A stretch of DNA of 64,000 nt from an uncultured Pelagibacteraceae bacterium (GTDB taxonomy: Bacteria; Pseudomonadota; Alphaproteobacteria; Pelagibacterales; Pelagibacteraceae): contig CACBXQ010000003.1 in the NCBI GenBank assembly GCA_902543245.1, positions 35,285-99,284 on the forward strand, in the 5' to 3' direction. This document shows positions 8,354 through 17,468 of this stretch, in pieces; the stretch's first letter is position 1, and each line of letters opens with the position of its first letter. The notes beneath the pieces were generated by a model. That model was not told where the DNA came from. It saw only the letters and a list, made by a program, of their open reading frames with translations, and ran no database searches. A program made the position numbers and the translations under genes.

Positions 8354-10831
8354 ATGGAAAAAAATAAGATCACAGCTGTACTAGGGCCCACAAATACCGG
8401 AAAAACCTTTCTAGCTATAGAAACAATGCTTTCTTTTGACTCTGGTATGATTGGCTTTCCATTAAGATTATTAGCAAGAGAAGTTTATGACAAAATAACT
8501 AAAAAAATTGATCCATCAAAAGTTGCTCTGATAACTGGAGAAGAAAAAATAATACCTTCAAATGCAAAATATTACCTTTGTACTGTGGAATCAATGCCAA
8601 TAGATAAAAGCTTGGATTTTGTTGCCATAGACGAAATACAAATGTGTGCTGACGTTGAGAGGGGACATATTTTTACGGATAGACTTTTAAATCTAAGAGG
8701 TGAAAAACTAACCATGTTTTTAGGTTCTATGACAATGATAAAAATAATTGAAAACCTTAAAGAAGATGTAGAATTTATTAAAAGAGAAAGATTTTCAAAA
8801 CTATCATTTGCTGGATATAAAAAAATTTCTAGAATTAATAGGAAAAGTGCGATCATTGCATTTTCTGTAGAAGAAGTTTATGCAATTGCAGAACTACTAA
8901 GAAGACAAAAAGGTGGTGCTGCAATAGTCATGGGTTCTTTAAGCCCTAAAACTAGAAACGCACAAGTAAGCTTATACCAATCAGGAGATGTTGATTTTTT
9001 AGTTGCAACAGATGCGATTGGAATGGGTATTAATATGGATCTTGATAATGTTTATTTTTCGAATGTAAAGAAATTTGATGGAAAAAAATTAAGAAGATTG
9101 AAAATGCATGAAATAGGTCAAATAGCAGGGCGAGCTGGAAGATATTTAAATGATGGTGCCTTTGGTTTAACTGGCGAGTGTGAAGATATAAGTCCTGAAG
9201 AGATAAAAATTTTAGAAACTCATAAATTTGAGAATTTATCAAATATTTTTTGGAGGAATGCAGATTTAAATTTTAAAAGTTTTAATACACTAATTAATTC
9301 CTTAGATATTAAACCAAAGAAAGATTGGCTTAGAAGAAGTTTTGAGTGTGAAGATGAAAAAGTATTAAAATATTTTTTAAAAGAAACAAAAAAGTTTAAC
9401 ATAAATGAAAACGAGAATGAAATACGTTTATTATGGGAATGCTGTCAAATCCCTGATTTCGTCAAAAAAACTTATGGTCATCATCTTCAAGTAGTGAGTA
9501 AAGTATTTGAATTTTTAAAGAGCAAAAATGGAAGAATTACAAATTTCTATATGAAAGAGCAACTATCATCTCTTTATAAACTTGATGGCAATGTAGACTC
9601 AATATCTAACAGAATTGCAAATGTTAGAACCTGGTCTTATGTTGCAAATAAAGTAAATTGGGTTGAAAACCAAGATTATTGGATTGAGAGAACTAAATTA
9701 ATTGAAGATAAACTTTCTGATAGACTTCATGAAGAACTAACAAAAACTTTCATAGATAAAAGAGCAAGTGTGCTTGCAAGAGGATTAAAACAAGAACTTT
9801 TGTTTGATACTAAAATAACTGAGGATAGTATAGAAATTGATGGTCAATTCATTGGAAAGTTAAAAGGTTTGAAACTTGAATTAGACTTAAAACTAGGAGC
9901 CTTAGATAATGATATTAAATCTCTTAAAAAAGCTGCAAGACAGACTATAGGACCTGAATTAAATAAACGTATAGATGAAATTATAAGTAATGAATCAATA
10001 GAAATTAAAGATGATTTTAAAATATATTGGAAAAAATTTCCGATAGCCCAGTTGATACCTGGTAGAGATTATCTTAATCCTAACTTTAATTTAATAATTG
10101 ATGATATAATTGAAATTAAAGAAATAGAAAAACTTAAAATATTCTTGAAAAATTGGATAGAAAAAAAAATAAAAAATACTTTAGGAAGTTTAATAAATTT
10201 AAAAAATTCATTAAATCATAAATCATCTATACGTGCATTAGCATATCAATTGTATGAAAATAATGGTGTTGTAAAAAGAGACAGATTATTATCTTTCGTA
10301 AAAAATATTCAACAATCTGATAGAAAAATTTTAAGAGATATGGGAGTTAAATTTGGCAGGTATCATATTTTTTTGCATAAACTTTTAAAACCCGAGGCAG
10401 TATCATTAAGAATTATTCTATGGAAAAATTTTCATCAAAAATATTTTAATCTTAAGCCTCCAACTTTTGGTTTAAATTTCAAGATTTATGAAAATAATGT
10501 GAATCAGCATTTTATGTTATTATGTGGTTTTGAAAGGTTTGATAATATGTATGTTAGAATTGATATTTTAGAGAGGTTATTTATGAAAATAATAAATTCA
10601 AAAGATGATGATAGTAAAGAGATATTGCTAATTCCAGAAATGCTTAATTTATTAGGATGTAGTAAAGAAAATTTTGCAAAACTTATTGAAAAAATGAATT
10701 ATAAAACATATCAAAGAGAAGATAAATTTTATTTTAAATATTTACCTATTAAGAATAAATATATAAAAGATAAAATAATTATAAATGAAAAAAACCCATT
10801 TAATATTTTAAAAAAAATAGAGTTTAAATAA
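8354..10831 (+). CDS. SUV3-like ATP-dependent RNA helicase
   Basis: 825 aa; VLGPTNTGKTFLAIE Walker A, DEIQM, IGQIAGRAGRYLNDGAFG motif VI. Confidence 0.9.
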   Translation: MEKNKITAVLGPTNTGKTFLAIETMLSFDSGMIGFPLRLLAREVYDKITKKIDPSKVALITGEEKIIPSNAKYYLCTVESMPIDKSLDFVAIDEIQMCADVERGHIFTDRLLNLRGEKLTMFLGSMTMIKIIENLKEDVEFIKRERFSKLSFAGYKKISRINRKSAIIAFSVEEVYAIAELLRRQKGGAAIVMGSLSPKTRNAQVSLYQSGDVDFLVATDAIGMGINMDLDNVYFSNVKKFDGKKLRRLKMHEIGQIAGRAGRYLNDGAFGLTGECEDISPEEIKILETHKFENLSNIFWRNADLNFKSFNTLINSLDIKPKKDWLRRSFECEDEKVLKYFLKETKKFNINENENEIRLLWECCQIPDFVKKTYGHHLQVVSKVFEFLKSKNGRITNFYMKEQLSSLYKLDGNVDSISNRIANVRTWSYVANKVNWVENQDYWIERTKLIEDKLSDRLHEELTKTFIDKRASVLARGLKQELLFDTKITEDSIEIDGQFIGKLKGLKLELDLKLGALDNDIKSLKKAARQTIGPELNKRIDEIISNESIEIKDDFKIYWKKFPIAQLIPGRDYLNPNFNLIIDDIIEIKEIEKLKIFLKNWIEKKIKNTLGSLINLKNSLNHKSSIRALAYQLYENNGVVKRDRLLSFVKNIQQSDRKILRDMGVKFGRYHIFLHKLLKPEAVSLRIILWKNFHQKYFNLKPPTFGLNFKIYENNVNQHFMLLCGFERFDNMYVRIDILERLFMKIINSKDDDSKEILLIPEMLNLLGCSKENFAKLIEKMNYKTYQREDKFYFKYLPIKNKYIKDKIIINEKNPFNILKKIEFK

Positions 10832-10832
10832 A

Positions 10833-11273
10833 ATGTTTAATTTTTTTAAAAAAAAAAATAAGAATGAAGATAGAAAAGCAGAAAAAGATACTGAACTGCT
10901 ATCTAAAACAGCATCTCTCTTAATACATGCAGCAAAAATGGATCAAAAATATTCAGATGAAGAAAAACAAATTATAAAGAAAACTATGCTTGAGCTAGGT
11001 TGTAAAAATGAATCAATTGATGAAACGCTAATAATAGCTGAAAAAAATGAATCTGACTCAAACCAAATACTTGATTTTACCAGAGAGATTAAAAATACTG
11101 ATGATAATTTTAAAACAAAAATAATTGAGGCTTTATGGAAGATTATTTTTTCTGATAAAAAAGCAGATATGTATGAATCAAGTTTGATGAGAAGATTAGC
11201 AGGATTATTGTATCTGGATAATAAAACGGTGGGTGAAATTAAAGAACAAATTAAAAAAAAAATAAACCAATGA
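10833..11273 (+). CDS. TerB-family (DjlA N-domain-like) protein
   Basis: 146 aa; [23 protein letters not shown] ... [27 protein letters not shown]. Confidence 0.75.
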   Translation: MFNFFKKKNKNEDRKAEKDTELLSKTASLLIHAAKMDQKYSDEEKQIIKKTMLELGCKNESIDETLIIAEKNESDSNQILDFTREIKNTDDNFKTKIIEALWKIIFSDKKADMYESSLMRRLAGLLYLDNKTVGEIKEQIKKKINQ

Positions 11274-11596
11274 CTTATCTTGTAAACGAAAAATGTATTA
11301 AATGTAAACTAATGGATTGTGTAGAGGTTTGTCCTGTTGATTGCTTTTATGAAGGTAAAAATATGCTTGTAATTAAGCCAGATGAATGTATAGATTGTGG
11401 CGTTTGTGAACCTGAGTGTCCAGTTGATGCTATTGTTCCTGACACAGAAAGTGGAAATGAAAAATGGTTGGAGTTAAATACAAAATATTCAGAAATTTGG
11501 CCAAATATTAGTGAAAAAAAGGATCCTCCAAAAGACCATTTAGATTATAAAGATGAAGAAAATAAATTTGAAAAATATTTTGAAGAAAACATTTAA
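11270..11596 (+). CDS. fdxA: Ferredoxin FdxA (3Fe-4S/4Fe-4S)
   Basis: 108 aa; [21 protein letters not shown] and [16 protein letters not shown]. Confidence 0.95.
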   Translation: MTYLVNEKCIKCKLMDCVEVCPVDCFYEGKNMLVIKPDECIDCGVCEPECPVDAIVPDTESGNEKWLELNTKYSEIWPNISEKKDPPKDHLDYKDEENKFEKYFEENI

Positions 11597-12353
11597 AAAA
11601 AAAAAAGTTAAAAAATCAATTAAAACAAAGGCTGTAAAAAAAAAAGCTGTCAAAAAAGTTTTAAAGAAAAATATAAAAGTAGTCAAAGTTTCTACAAAGC
11701 CACTTAAAGAAAAAAAAGTTGATAATTTAAGAATACCGAAAAATAACGAAATTAAGCCAGAAATAAAAAAAATAAAAAAACAGGACTCTGCAAAAAAAGA
11801 ATATAAAGTTAAAGATTATGTGGTTTATCCAAAACATGGGGTAGGACAGATTTTTGCAATTAGTTCCAAAACAATAGGTGGGATTGAGGTTCAGTGTTAT
11901 GATATTAAATTTGAAAAGGATAAAGCAATTGGTCTATTACCTATAAACAAACAAAATAATTTAAGACCATTAGCTACAATAAATCAAGTTAATAAGTCTA
12001 TATCAATTTTAAAAAGCAAACCTAAAATAAAAAGATCAATGTGGAGTAGAAGAGCGCAAGAATATGAACAAAAAATAACATCAGGTAAAATATATGATCT
12101 TGCAGAAGTGGTAAGAGATTTAAATAAAGGTGATGATATAATGGTAGATCAGTCTTATAGTGAAAGACAATTATTTGAAAAAGCTTATGAAAGAGTGCTT
12201 AATGAATTTCAAATTATTTTAAATTTATCAATAGAGGATACTCAAAAAAAACTTGATAAGGCGCTTAAAAGAAATCTTGAAACTCAAAACACTGTTGTTG
12301 AAAAAAAAATTAATAATACTTCTGAAGAGGAAATCGCCGACATTGCTGAATAA
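11553..12353 (+). CDS. carD: CarD-family transcriptional regulator with Lys-rich N-terminal extension
   Basis: [18 protein letters not shown] and [28 protein letters not shown] are CarD core motifs; start uncertain (ATG 11553 overlaps fdxA, TTG 11580 is an alternative). Confidence 0.88.
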   Translation: MKKINLKNILKKTFKKKKVKKSIKTKAVKKKAVKKVLKKNIKVVKVSTKPLKEKKVDNLRIPKNNEIKPEIKKIKKQDSAKKEYKVKDYVVYPKHGVGQIFAISSKTIGGIEVQCYDIKFEKDKAIGLLPINKQNNLRPLATINQVNKSISILKSKPKIKRSMWSRRAQEYEQKITSGKIYDLAEVVRDLNKGDDIMVDQSYSERQLFEKAYERVLNEFQIILNLSIEDTQKKLDKALKRNLETQNTVVEKKINNTSEEEIADIAE

Positions 12354-12391
12354 AAAAAACGCTCCCCATAAATTTATGAGAAGCGTTTTTT
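12352..12391. terminator. Bidirectional Rho-independent terminator between carD and the 25-aa basic ORF
   Basis: A8-CGCTccccataaatttatgagaAGCG-T6 hairpin with U-tracts in both orientations. Confidence 0.8.
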
Positions 12392-12406
12392 AAAAAAGAA
12401 ATCTTA

Positions 12407-12484
12407 CTATCTTCTTCTTTTTTTAGCCTTTTTCTTTTTAGCTTTTTTCTTAGCTTTTTTAGCTTTTTTTCTTCTTTTAGCCAT
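12407..12484 (-). CDS. 25-aa extremely basic protein MAKRRKKAKKAKKKAKKKKAKKRRR
   Basis: Minus-strand ATG to TAG; AAAGGGAG Shine-Dalgarno 6 nt before ATG; upstream promoter-like elements and downstream terminator; below the ORF-track cutoff. Confidence 0.8.
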   Translation of the reverse strand: MAKRRKKAKKAKKKAKKKKAKKRRR

Positions 12485-12506
12485 CTTTAGCTCCCTTTTA
12501 TGTTTA

Positions 12507-12523
12507 CGAATCAATTTGATTCG
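12507..12523 (-). promoter_or_regulatory. Perfect inverted repeat CGAATCAA-T-TTGATTCG in the leader of the 25-aa basic ORF
   Basis: 8-nt perfect arms located between the predicted promoter and the Shine-Dalgarno. Confidence 0.55.
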
Positions 12524-12533
12524 TTGTTTCCTA

Positions 12534-12563
12534 ATTATTATTTTTTTTAGTAACTTGTGTCAA
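12534..12563 (-). promoter_or_regulatory. Predicted sigma70-type promoter for the 25-aa basic ORF
   Basis: Minus strand TTGACA (12563-12558), about 17-18 nt, TAATAAT (-10-like; AATAAT matches TATAAT at 5/6). Confidence 0.6.
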
Positions 12564-12672
12564 ATACTTAATTTAATGAAATAAAAAACTAATTTAAAAA
12601 AGTTTAGTGAATAAATATAATTAAAAAAAAGTTAAGTAATATGCCATTAATAAACAACTTTTTTTAAAAAAA

Positions 12673-14370
12673 TTAGTAAAGTTTTTTAAAATTATTTATA
12701 TATTTTTTAATTATTTTATATCTTTTTAACTTTAATGTTGGTGTTAACATTCCATTTTCAATTGTAAATTTTTCATTTGCAACAAAAAATTTCTTAATAT
12801 TTTCGACTTTTGAAAGATTTTTATTAATATTTTCTATTTCTTTTTGAATTTCATCTTTTGATAAAGAATAATTTTCATTTAGCACCAGTAAGGCAGACAA
12901 GTAAGGTTTATTATCTCCAAATACTATTGCTTGATCAATTTTATTGGAATTAATTATCTCATTTTCTATTTTGACTGGAGAAATATTATCCCCACCTGGG
13001 GTAATTATTATATCTTTCTTTCTATCTGTTATTTTTAGATACCCATCTGAAAAATAACCAATATCTCCGGTGTGTAGCCATTTGTTCTTTATAACTTCTT
13101 CAGTTTCCTCCTTTTTATTCCAATACCCAAGCATCACATTTTCACCCTTAACTAGGATTTCTCCATCTTCAGCAATTTTTACCTCAACTCCTTTAAATGG
13201 AATTCCGACAGTTTCTACTCTAATAGCATTAATAGGATTACAGCTAATTACAGGAGATGCTTCTGTAAGACCATAGCCTTGCAATGTAGGCAATCCAATT
13301 GCATTAAGAAATTCACCTACATCTTTATCTAGCGCACCACCTCCTGAAACAAATGTTTTTAGATTGCCACCAAATTGATTTTTAATTTTTTTCCTAACTA
13401 GATACTCAAGAAAAAAATCTACAATTTTTTCTACAAAACTTAATTTAATACCTCTTATTTTTTTAATTCCTAAGTCTAACATTTTATTAATTAAAATTTT
13501 TTTAAATCCCTGTGTTTTTGTAAAACTTGCATTTATTTTTTGATACAAGTTTTGATAAAATCTTGGTACGGCAGTCATAATCTGAGGCTTGCATTCATTC
13601 ATGTTTTTAATTAATTTATCGATACTTTCAGCATAAAATATTTTTGCAGCGATACTTACTTGAACAAATTGTACTGTATGTTCATATGAATGAGATAATG
13701 GAAGCCATGTTAAAAATCTTGTTCGTTTAGCAGTTATTGGTTTAAGTAAATCAAATGCTCCTTCACAATTATTTAATATACCACCGTGACTTAATACAAC
13801 TCCTTTTGGATTCCCTTGTGTTCCAGAAGTATAAATAATACATGCAGGATCTTTTCTTTTTATATTTATTTTTGGTATTGATTTATCAACTTTGTCTAAA
13901 TCAAAAAAAAGATGATACAAGCTTGTGTATTCATCAATATTTATATTTAATTTTTCAAAAGAAAAAATTGTTAAATTTAGACTCTTTTGTTTGATAATAT
14001 TTTTAATTTTATCATACTGTATTTGATTGGATACAACTACGATAGAGGGCTCACAATCTTCAATAATATATTCATAATCTTTTTCAGAATAAGTGGTGTA
14101 TGTTGGTACAGTTATCAATTCAGATAACATTATTGCAAGATCTGCAATAAACCATTCTGGTCTGTTTTCTGAAATTAACAAACATCTTTGGCCCTTACTG
14201 CTATTTTTTTTTATCAACTCAGAAAATTTTTTTATTGAAAGAAAAGTTGCTTCCCAAGAAAAAGAACTTTTCTTATCAGATAAAGACTGTAAAAATATAT
14301 CTCTCTTTTCTTGAGATTGATATTTTAAGAAGAATAAGTCTAGTAAATTTTCAAAATTATTAAAATTCAT
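12673..14370 (-). CDS. Long-chain acyl-CoA synthetase (FadD-like AMP-binding)
   Basis: 565 aa; CIIYTSGTQGNPKGVVLSHGGI, GYGLTEASPVISCNP, WLHTGDIGYFSDGYLKITDRKKD. Confidence 0.9.
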   Translation of the reverse strand: MNFNNFENLLDLFFLKYQSQEKRDIFLQSLSDKKSSFSWEATFLSIKKFSELIKKNSSKGQRCLLISENRPEWFIADLAIMLSELITVPTYTTYSEKDYEYIIEDCEPSIVVVSNQIQYDKIKNIIKQKSLNLTIFSFEKLNINIDEYTSLYHLFFDLDKVDKSIPKINIKRKDPACIIYTSGTQGNPKGVVLSHGGILNNCEGAFDLLKPITAKRTRFLTWLPLSHSYEHTVQFVQVSIAAKIFYAESIDKLIKNMNECKPQIMTAVPRFYQNLYQKINASFTKTQGFKKILINKMLDLGIKKIRGIKLSFVEKIVDFFLEYLVRKKIKNQFGGNLKTFVSGGGALDKDVGEFLNAIGLPTLQGYGLTEASPVISCNPINAIRVETVGIPFKGVEVKIAEDGEILVKGENVMLGYWNKKEETEEVIKNKWLHTGDIGYFSDGYLKITDRKKDIIITPGGDNISPVKIENEIINSNKIDQAIVFGDNKPYLSALLVLNENYSLSKDEIQKEIENINKNLSKVENIKKFFVANEKFTIENGMLTPTLKLKRYKIIKKYINNFKKLY

Positions 14371-14376
14371 TTAAAT

Positions 14377-14463
14377 TGGTGGGCAAAGAGAGACTCGAAC
14401 TCTCACAGCATTTCTACCATTGGATTTTGAGTCCAACGCGTCTACCAGTTCCGCCATTCGCCC
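14377..14463 (-). tRNA. tRNA-Leu (anticodon CAA), CCA encoded
   Basis: GGGCGAA/TTTGCCC acceptor stem, TTGGA-CTCAAAA-TCCAA anticodon arm, long variable arm, GAGTTCGAGTCTC T arm. Confidence 0.95.
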
Positions 14464-14523
14464 TTAAAAACATTCATTTAATTTTAATATAGTATAAGAA
14501 GAATAATTATAATAAAAGAAAAT

Positions 14524-15126
14524 ATGCTTAGAAAGCTTTATGATAAATCCTTAGAGATTGCTTCTAGCAAAAAATCAATTTCTTTTTTAGGATTTATATC
14601 CTTTATTGAAAGTTTTATTTTTCCAATTCCACCTGATGTAATGATTATTCCAATGACAATAGCTAATAAAAAAAATTGGTTAAGAATTGCTACAGTTGCT
14701 ACAATAGGTTCAGTCTGTGGTGCAATTGTAGGATATATAATTGGGTATATTTTTTTCAAAGAAATAGGACTTAAAATTTTCGAACTTTATGGGGTAGATA
14801 ATGTGAGTTTTTTGAAAGATAAAGTTTCATCAGAGGGAGGAACAATTGCATGGATAACTTTATTAGCGATAGCTGGTTTTACTCCAGTACCATTTAAACT
14901 TTTAACTATCACTAGTGGATTTGTTCATTTTAATATATTTTATTTTATAATTATTTCAGCACTAACTAGAGGATCAAGATTTTTTATAGTTGCATTACTA
15001 ATAAGATATTTTGGTGCAGCAATAAAAAAAGTAATTGAAAAGAGGCTACTTTTAGCGTCATTTATTTTTTCTATAATTATAGTCGTTGTTGCTTTATTAC
15101 TTTATAATTATCTCAAAAATTTTTAA
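14524..15126 (+). CDS. YqaA/DedA-like (VTT domain) membrane protein
   Basis: 200 aa; FIESFIFPIPPDVMIIPM and TPVPFKLLTITSGFVHFNIFYFI ... RGSRFF. Confidence 0.8.
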   Translation: MLRKLYDKSLEIASSKKSISFLGFISFIESFIFPIPPDVMIIPMTIANKKNWLRIATVATIGSVCGAIVGYIIGYIFFKEIGLKIFELYGVDNVSFLKDKVSSEGGTIAWITLLAIAGFTPVPFKLLTITSGFVHFNIFYFIIISALTRGSRFFIVALLIRYFGAAIKKVIEKRLLLASFIFSIIIVVVALLLYNYLKNF

Positions 15127-15128
15127 TT

Positions 15129-15608
15129 ATGTTAAATAATTTAGATATTAAATTTTACTTTCTATTTATATTTTTTTTTTCATTATCAATTTTAATTGGA
15201 GCGCTTATAATTGAATATGTCTATGGTGCAGATCCCTGTAAATTATGTATATATGAAAGAATACCCTATCTATTATCAATATTTGTATGCTTTTTTGGGT
15301 ATTATTTTAAAAATAAGAAAATTTTTCTAATTTTTTTAATAATGATTTTTATTGGGAGTGCTTTTTTATCTGGTTATCATTTTGGAATTGAAAAAGAAAT
15401 TTTTGCAGAATTTTCTGGATGTATGAGTGAAGAGATTAGAAGTTTAGATAAAGATAAAATTTTAAACTCACTGCAACAAACAAATCCTGGGTGTAAAAAC
15501 GTTAATTTTAGGATTCTTGGGTTTTCTCTTGCGACGATAAATTTTATTATTTCATTTGTTATAACCTTATTAAGTATTTATATATTTAAAAATGAAAAAA
15601 ACAGATAA
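15129..15608 (+). CDS. Disulfide bond formation protein B (DsbB family)
   Basis: 159 aa; DPCKLCIYERIPYL and later Cys pair in a four-TM layout. Confidence 0.85.
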   Translation: MLNNLDIKFYFLFIFFFSLSILIGALIIEYVYGADPCKLCIYERIPYLLSIFVCFFGYYFKNKKIFLIFLIMIFIGSAFLSGYHFGIEKEIFAEFSGCMSEEIRSLDKDKILNSLQQTNPGCKNVNFRILGFSLATINFIISFVITLLSIYIFKNEKNR

Positions 15609-16125
15609 AAGAAAAATAGAAGAGTTTATAAGAGTGGACCATGCAGGGGAAAGGGGCGCAATAAAAATATATGAGGGACAATTATTGGCATTAAATACAA
15701 TTAAAAAAGACGAAAATTTAAAAGAAATTATTCAAGAGATGAAATCACACGAGATAGAACATAGTAATTTCTTTGATAAAGAAATAAAAAAAAGAAATAT
15801 AAAGCCAACAAAACTTTTACCTCTTTGGGATTTATTTGGTGTTGGATTAGGTTTTGGTACCACTTTGCTCGGAAAAAGGGCTGCTATGCTTTGTACAGCC
15901 TCTGTTGAAGAAGTGATACAAGAACATTATGCTAATCAATTAACTCAATTGGAGGAAGATGAAATTTACTTAAAGAAAAAAATTAGTAAATTTAGGGAAG
16001 AAGAAATTATGCACAAAGATATTGCTTATGATGAAGGTGCAACTAAAAATGGTCCATATTTATTATTAGATAAAATAATTAAAACAGGCTCCAGGATAGC
16101 AATTAAAATTTCAGAAAAAATTTAA
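15592..16125 (+). CDS. coq7: Demethoxyubiquinone hydroxylase (Coq7 family)
   Basis: 177 aa; RVDHAGERGAIKIYEGQ, EMKSHEIEHSNFF, EEVIQEHYANQL, EEEIMHKDIAYDEGA di-iron motifs. Confidence 0.93.
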   Translation: MKKTDKRKIEEFIRVDHAGERGAIKIYEGQLLALNTIKKDENLKEIIQEMKSHEIEHSNFFDKEIKKRNIKPTKLLPLWDLFGVGLGFGTTLLGKRAAMLCTASVEEVIQEHYANQLTQLEEDEIYLKKKISKFREEEIMHKDIAYDEGATKNGPYLLLDKIIKTGSRIAIKISEKI

Positions 16126-16692
16126 TTAAGGCTCTAACTCTACATCCCAATACAAATAGTCCATCCAACTCTTATGTAAAAAATTTGGAGGAAAATTTTT
16201 ACCATTTTTATGTAGATCCTCAGTTGTTGGACGATAAGGCATATTAAATATTTCCATGCCTGAATTTTTTAAAAGTCTACCTCCCTTTTTAACATTACAA
16301 CTTGAACAAGCAGTTACAACGTTATCCCAATTTGTTTTTCCACCTTTTGACCTTGGAAGTAAATGATCAAATGTTAATTCTTTACTACTGCCGCAATATT
16401 GGCATGAGAATTTATCTCTTAAGAAAACATTAAATCTTGTAAAATTTGGATCAGATTGTGGTCTGATATAATTCTTTAAAGCTATTACACTTGGTAACTT
16501 CATACTAAATGATGGACTTCTTATAACGCGATCATAATTATTTATTATCACTACTCTATCCAAGAAAACAGATTTTATTGAATCTTGCCAGCTCCAAAGT
16601 GATAATGGATAATAACTTAATGGTCTATAATCTGCATTTAAAACTAATGCAGGACATTTTTCTAATGATAAGTTTTGTTCAGCAAAATTCAT
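16126..16692 (-). CDS. HNH endonuclease
   Basis: 188 aa; CQYCGSSKELTFDHLLPRSKGGKTNWDNVVTACSSCNVKKGGR. Confidence 0.9.
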   Translation of the reverse strand: MNFAEQNLSLEKCPALVLNADYRPLSYYPLSLWSWQDSIKSVFLDRVVIINNYDRVIRSPSFSMKLPSVIALKNYIRPQSDPNFTRFNVFLRDKFSCQYCGSSKELTFDHLLPRSKGGKTNWDNVVTACSSCNVKKGGRLLKNSGMEIFNMPYRPTTEDLHKNGKNFPPNFLHKSWMDYLYWDVELEP

Positions 16693-16752
16693 ACAAAATT
16701 TTAACGTAAATAATTCATATAATCAATATGTAACATTTGGTATGTTTTGATT

Positions 16753-17412
16753 TTATAAATTATTTAAATTTTTTTTTAAGAATCTTATTGTAGAACTTAT
16801 GGCTTCAGCTGGTATTGAATGTTCACAATTCTGTAACAAATTTGTCTCAACTTCAATTTTTTTTCTTTGTAAAAAATCTTTTGCTGCTAGTAAATTACTT
16901 GGATGAACAATTGTATCTAATTCACCATGAAAAAGTAGAACTTTTGGTTTAGAGCTTATTCTTTTTGATAGATTTTCTGGATCTAGTATCTTGCCAGAAT
17001 ATCCAACAATAGAATTAAACTTTTCCTCACTTGTCAATCCAACACTCAAAGACATCATACAACCCTGACTAAAACCAGACAAACATATTTTTGTTAATGG
17101 TACTCGATAATGCAATGAAATCTCAGAAATATATTTTTTAATTAGTATTTCTGATTTAATAGACTCATTTAATATATAATCTTTATCATCTGTTGATAGA
17201 TCAAACCATTGAAACCCTGAGAGATTTATAGAGCAATTTTGATTTGCGTCTGGGCATAAAAAAACAGTTTTTTTAACATGTCTCCTCATATTTAAAGCTA
17301 AAGAGCTGATGTCTTTACCGTCTCCACCATATCCATGCAGCAAAACCAGTATATTTTCAATTTTCCCATTTTCTTCAGGTTCAATTATTGTGGTATTTAA
17401 ACTAAATGACAT
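16753..17412 (-). CDS. Alpha/beta hydrolase, phospholipase/carboxylesterase family
   Basis: 219 aa; VLLHGYGGDGKDI, ICLSGFSQGCMMSL, LLFHGELDTIVHPSN. Confidence 0.88.
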   Translation of the reverse strand: MSFSLNTTIIEPEENGKIENILVLLHGYGGDGKDISSLALNMRRHVKKTVFLCPDANQNCSINLSGFQWFDLSTDDKDYILNESIKSEILIKKYISEISLHYRVPLTKICLSGFSQGCMMSLSVGLTSEEKFNSIVGYSGKILDPENLSKRISSKPKVLLFHGELDTIVHPSNLLAAKDFLQRKKIEVETNLLQNCEHSIPAEAISSTIRFLKKNLNNL

Positions 17413-17468
17413 AGTTTGATTATTTTATTATAAACAATTCTTAAAGTATTAATTGAACTTTTTTTATC

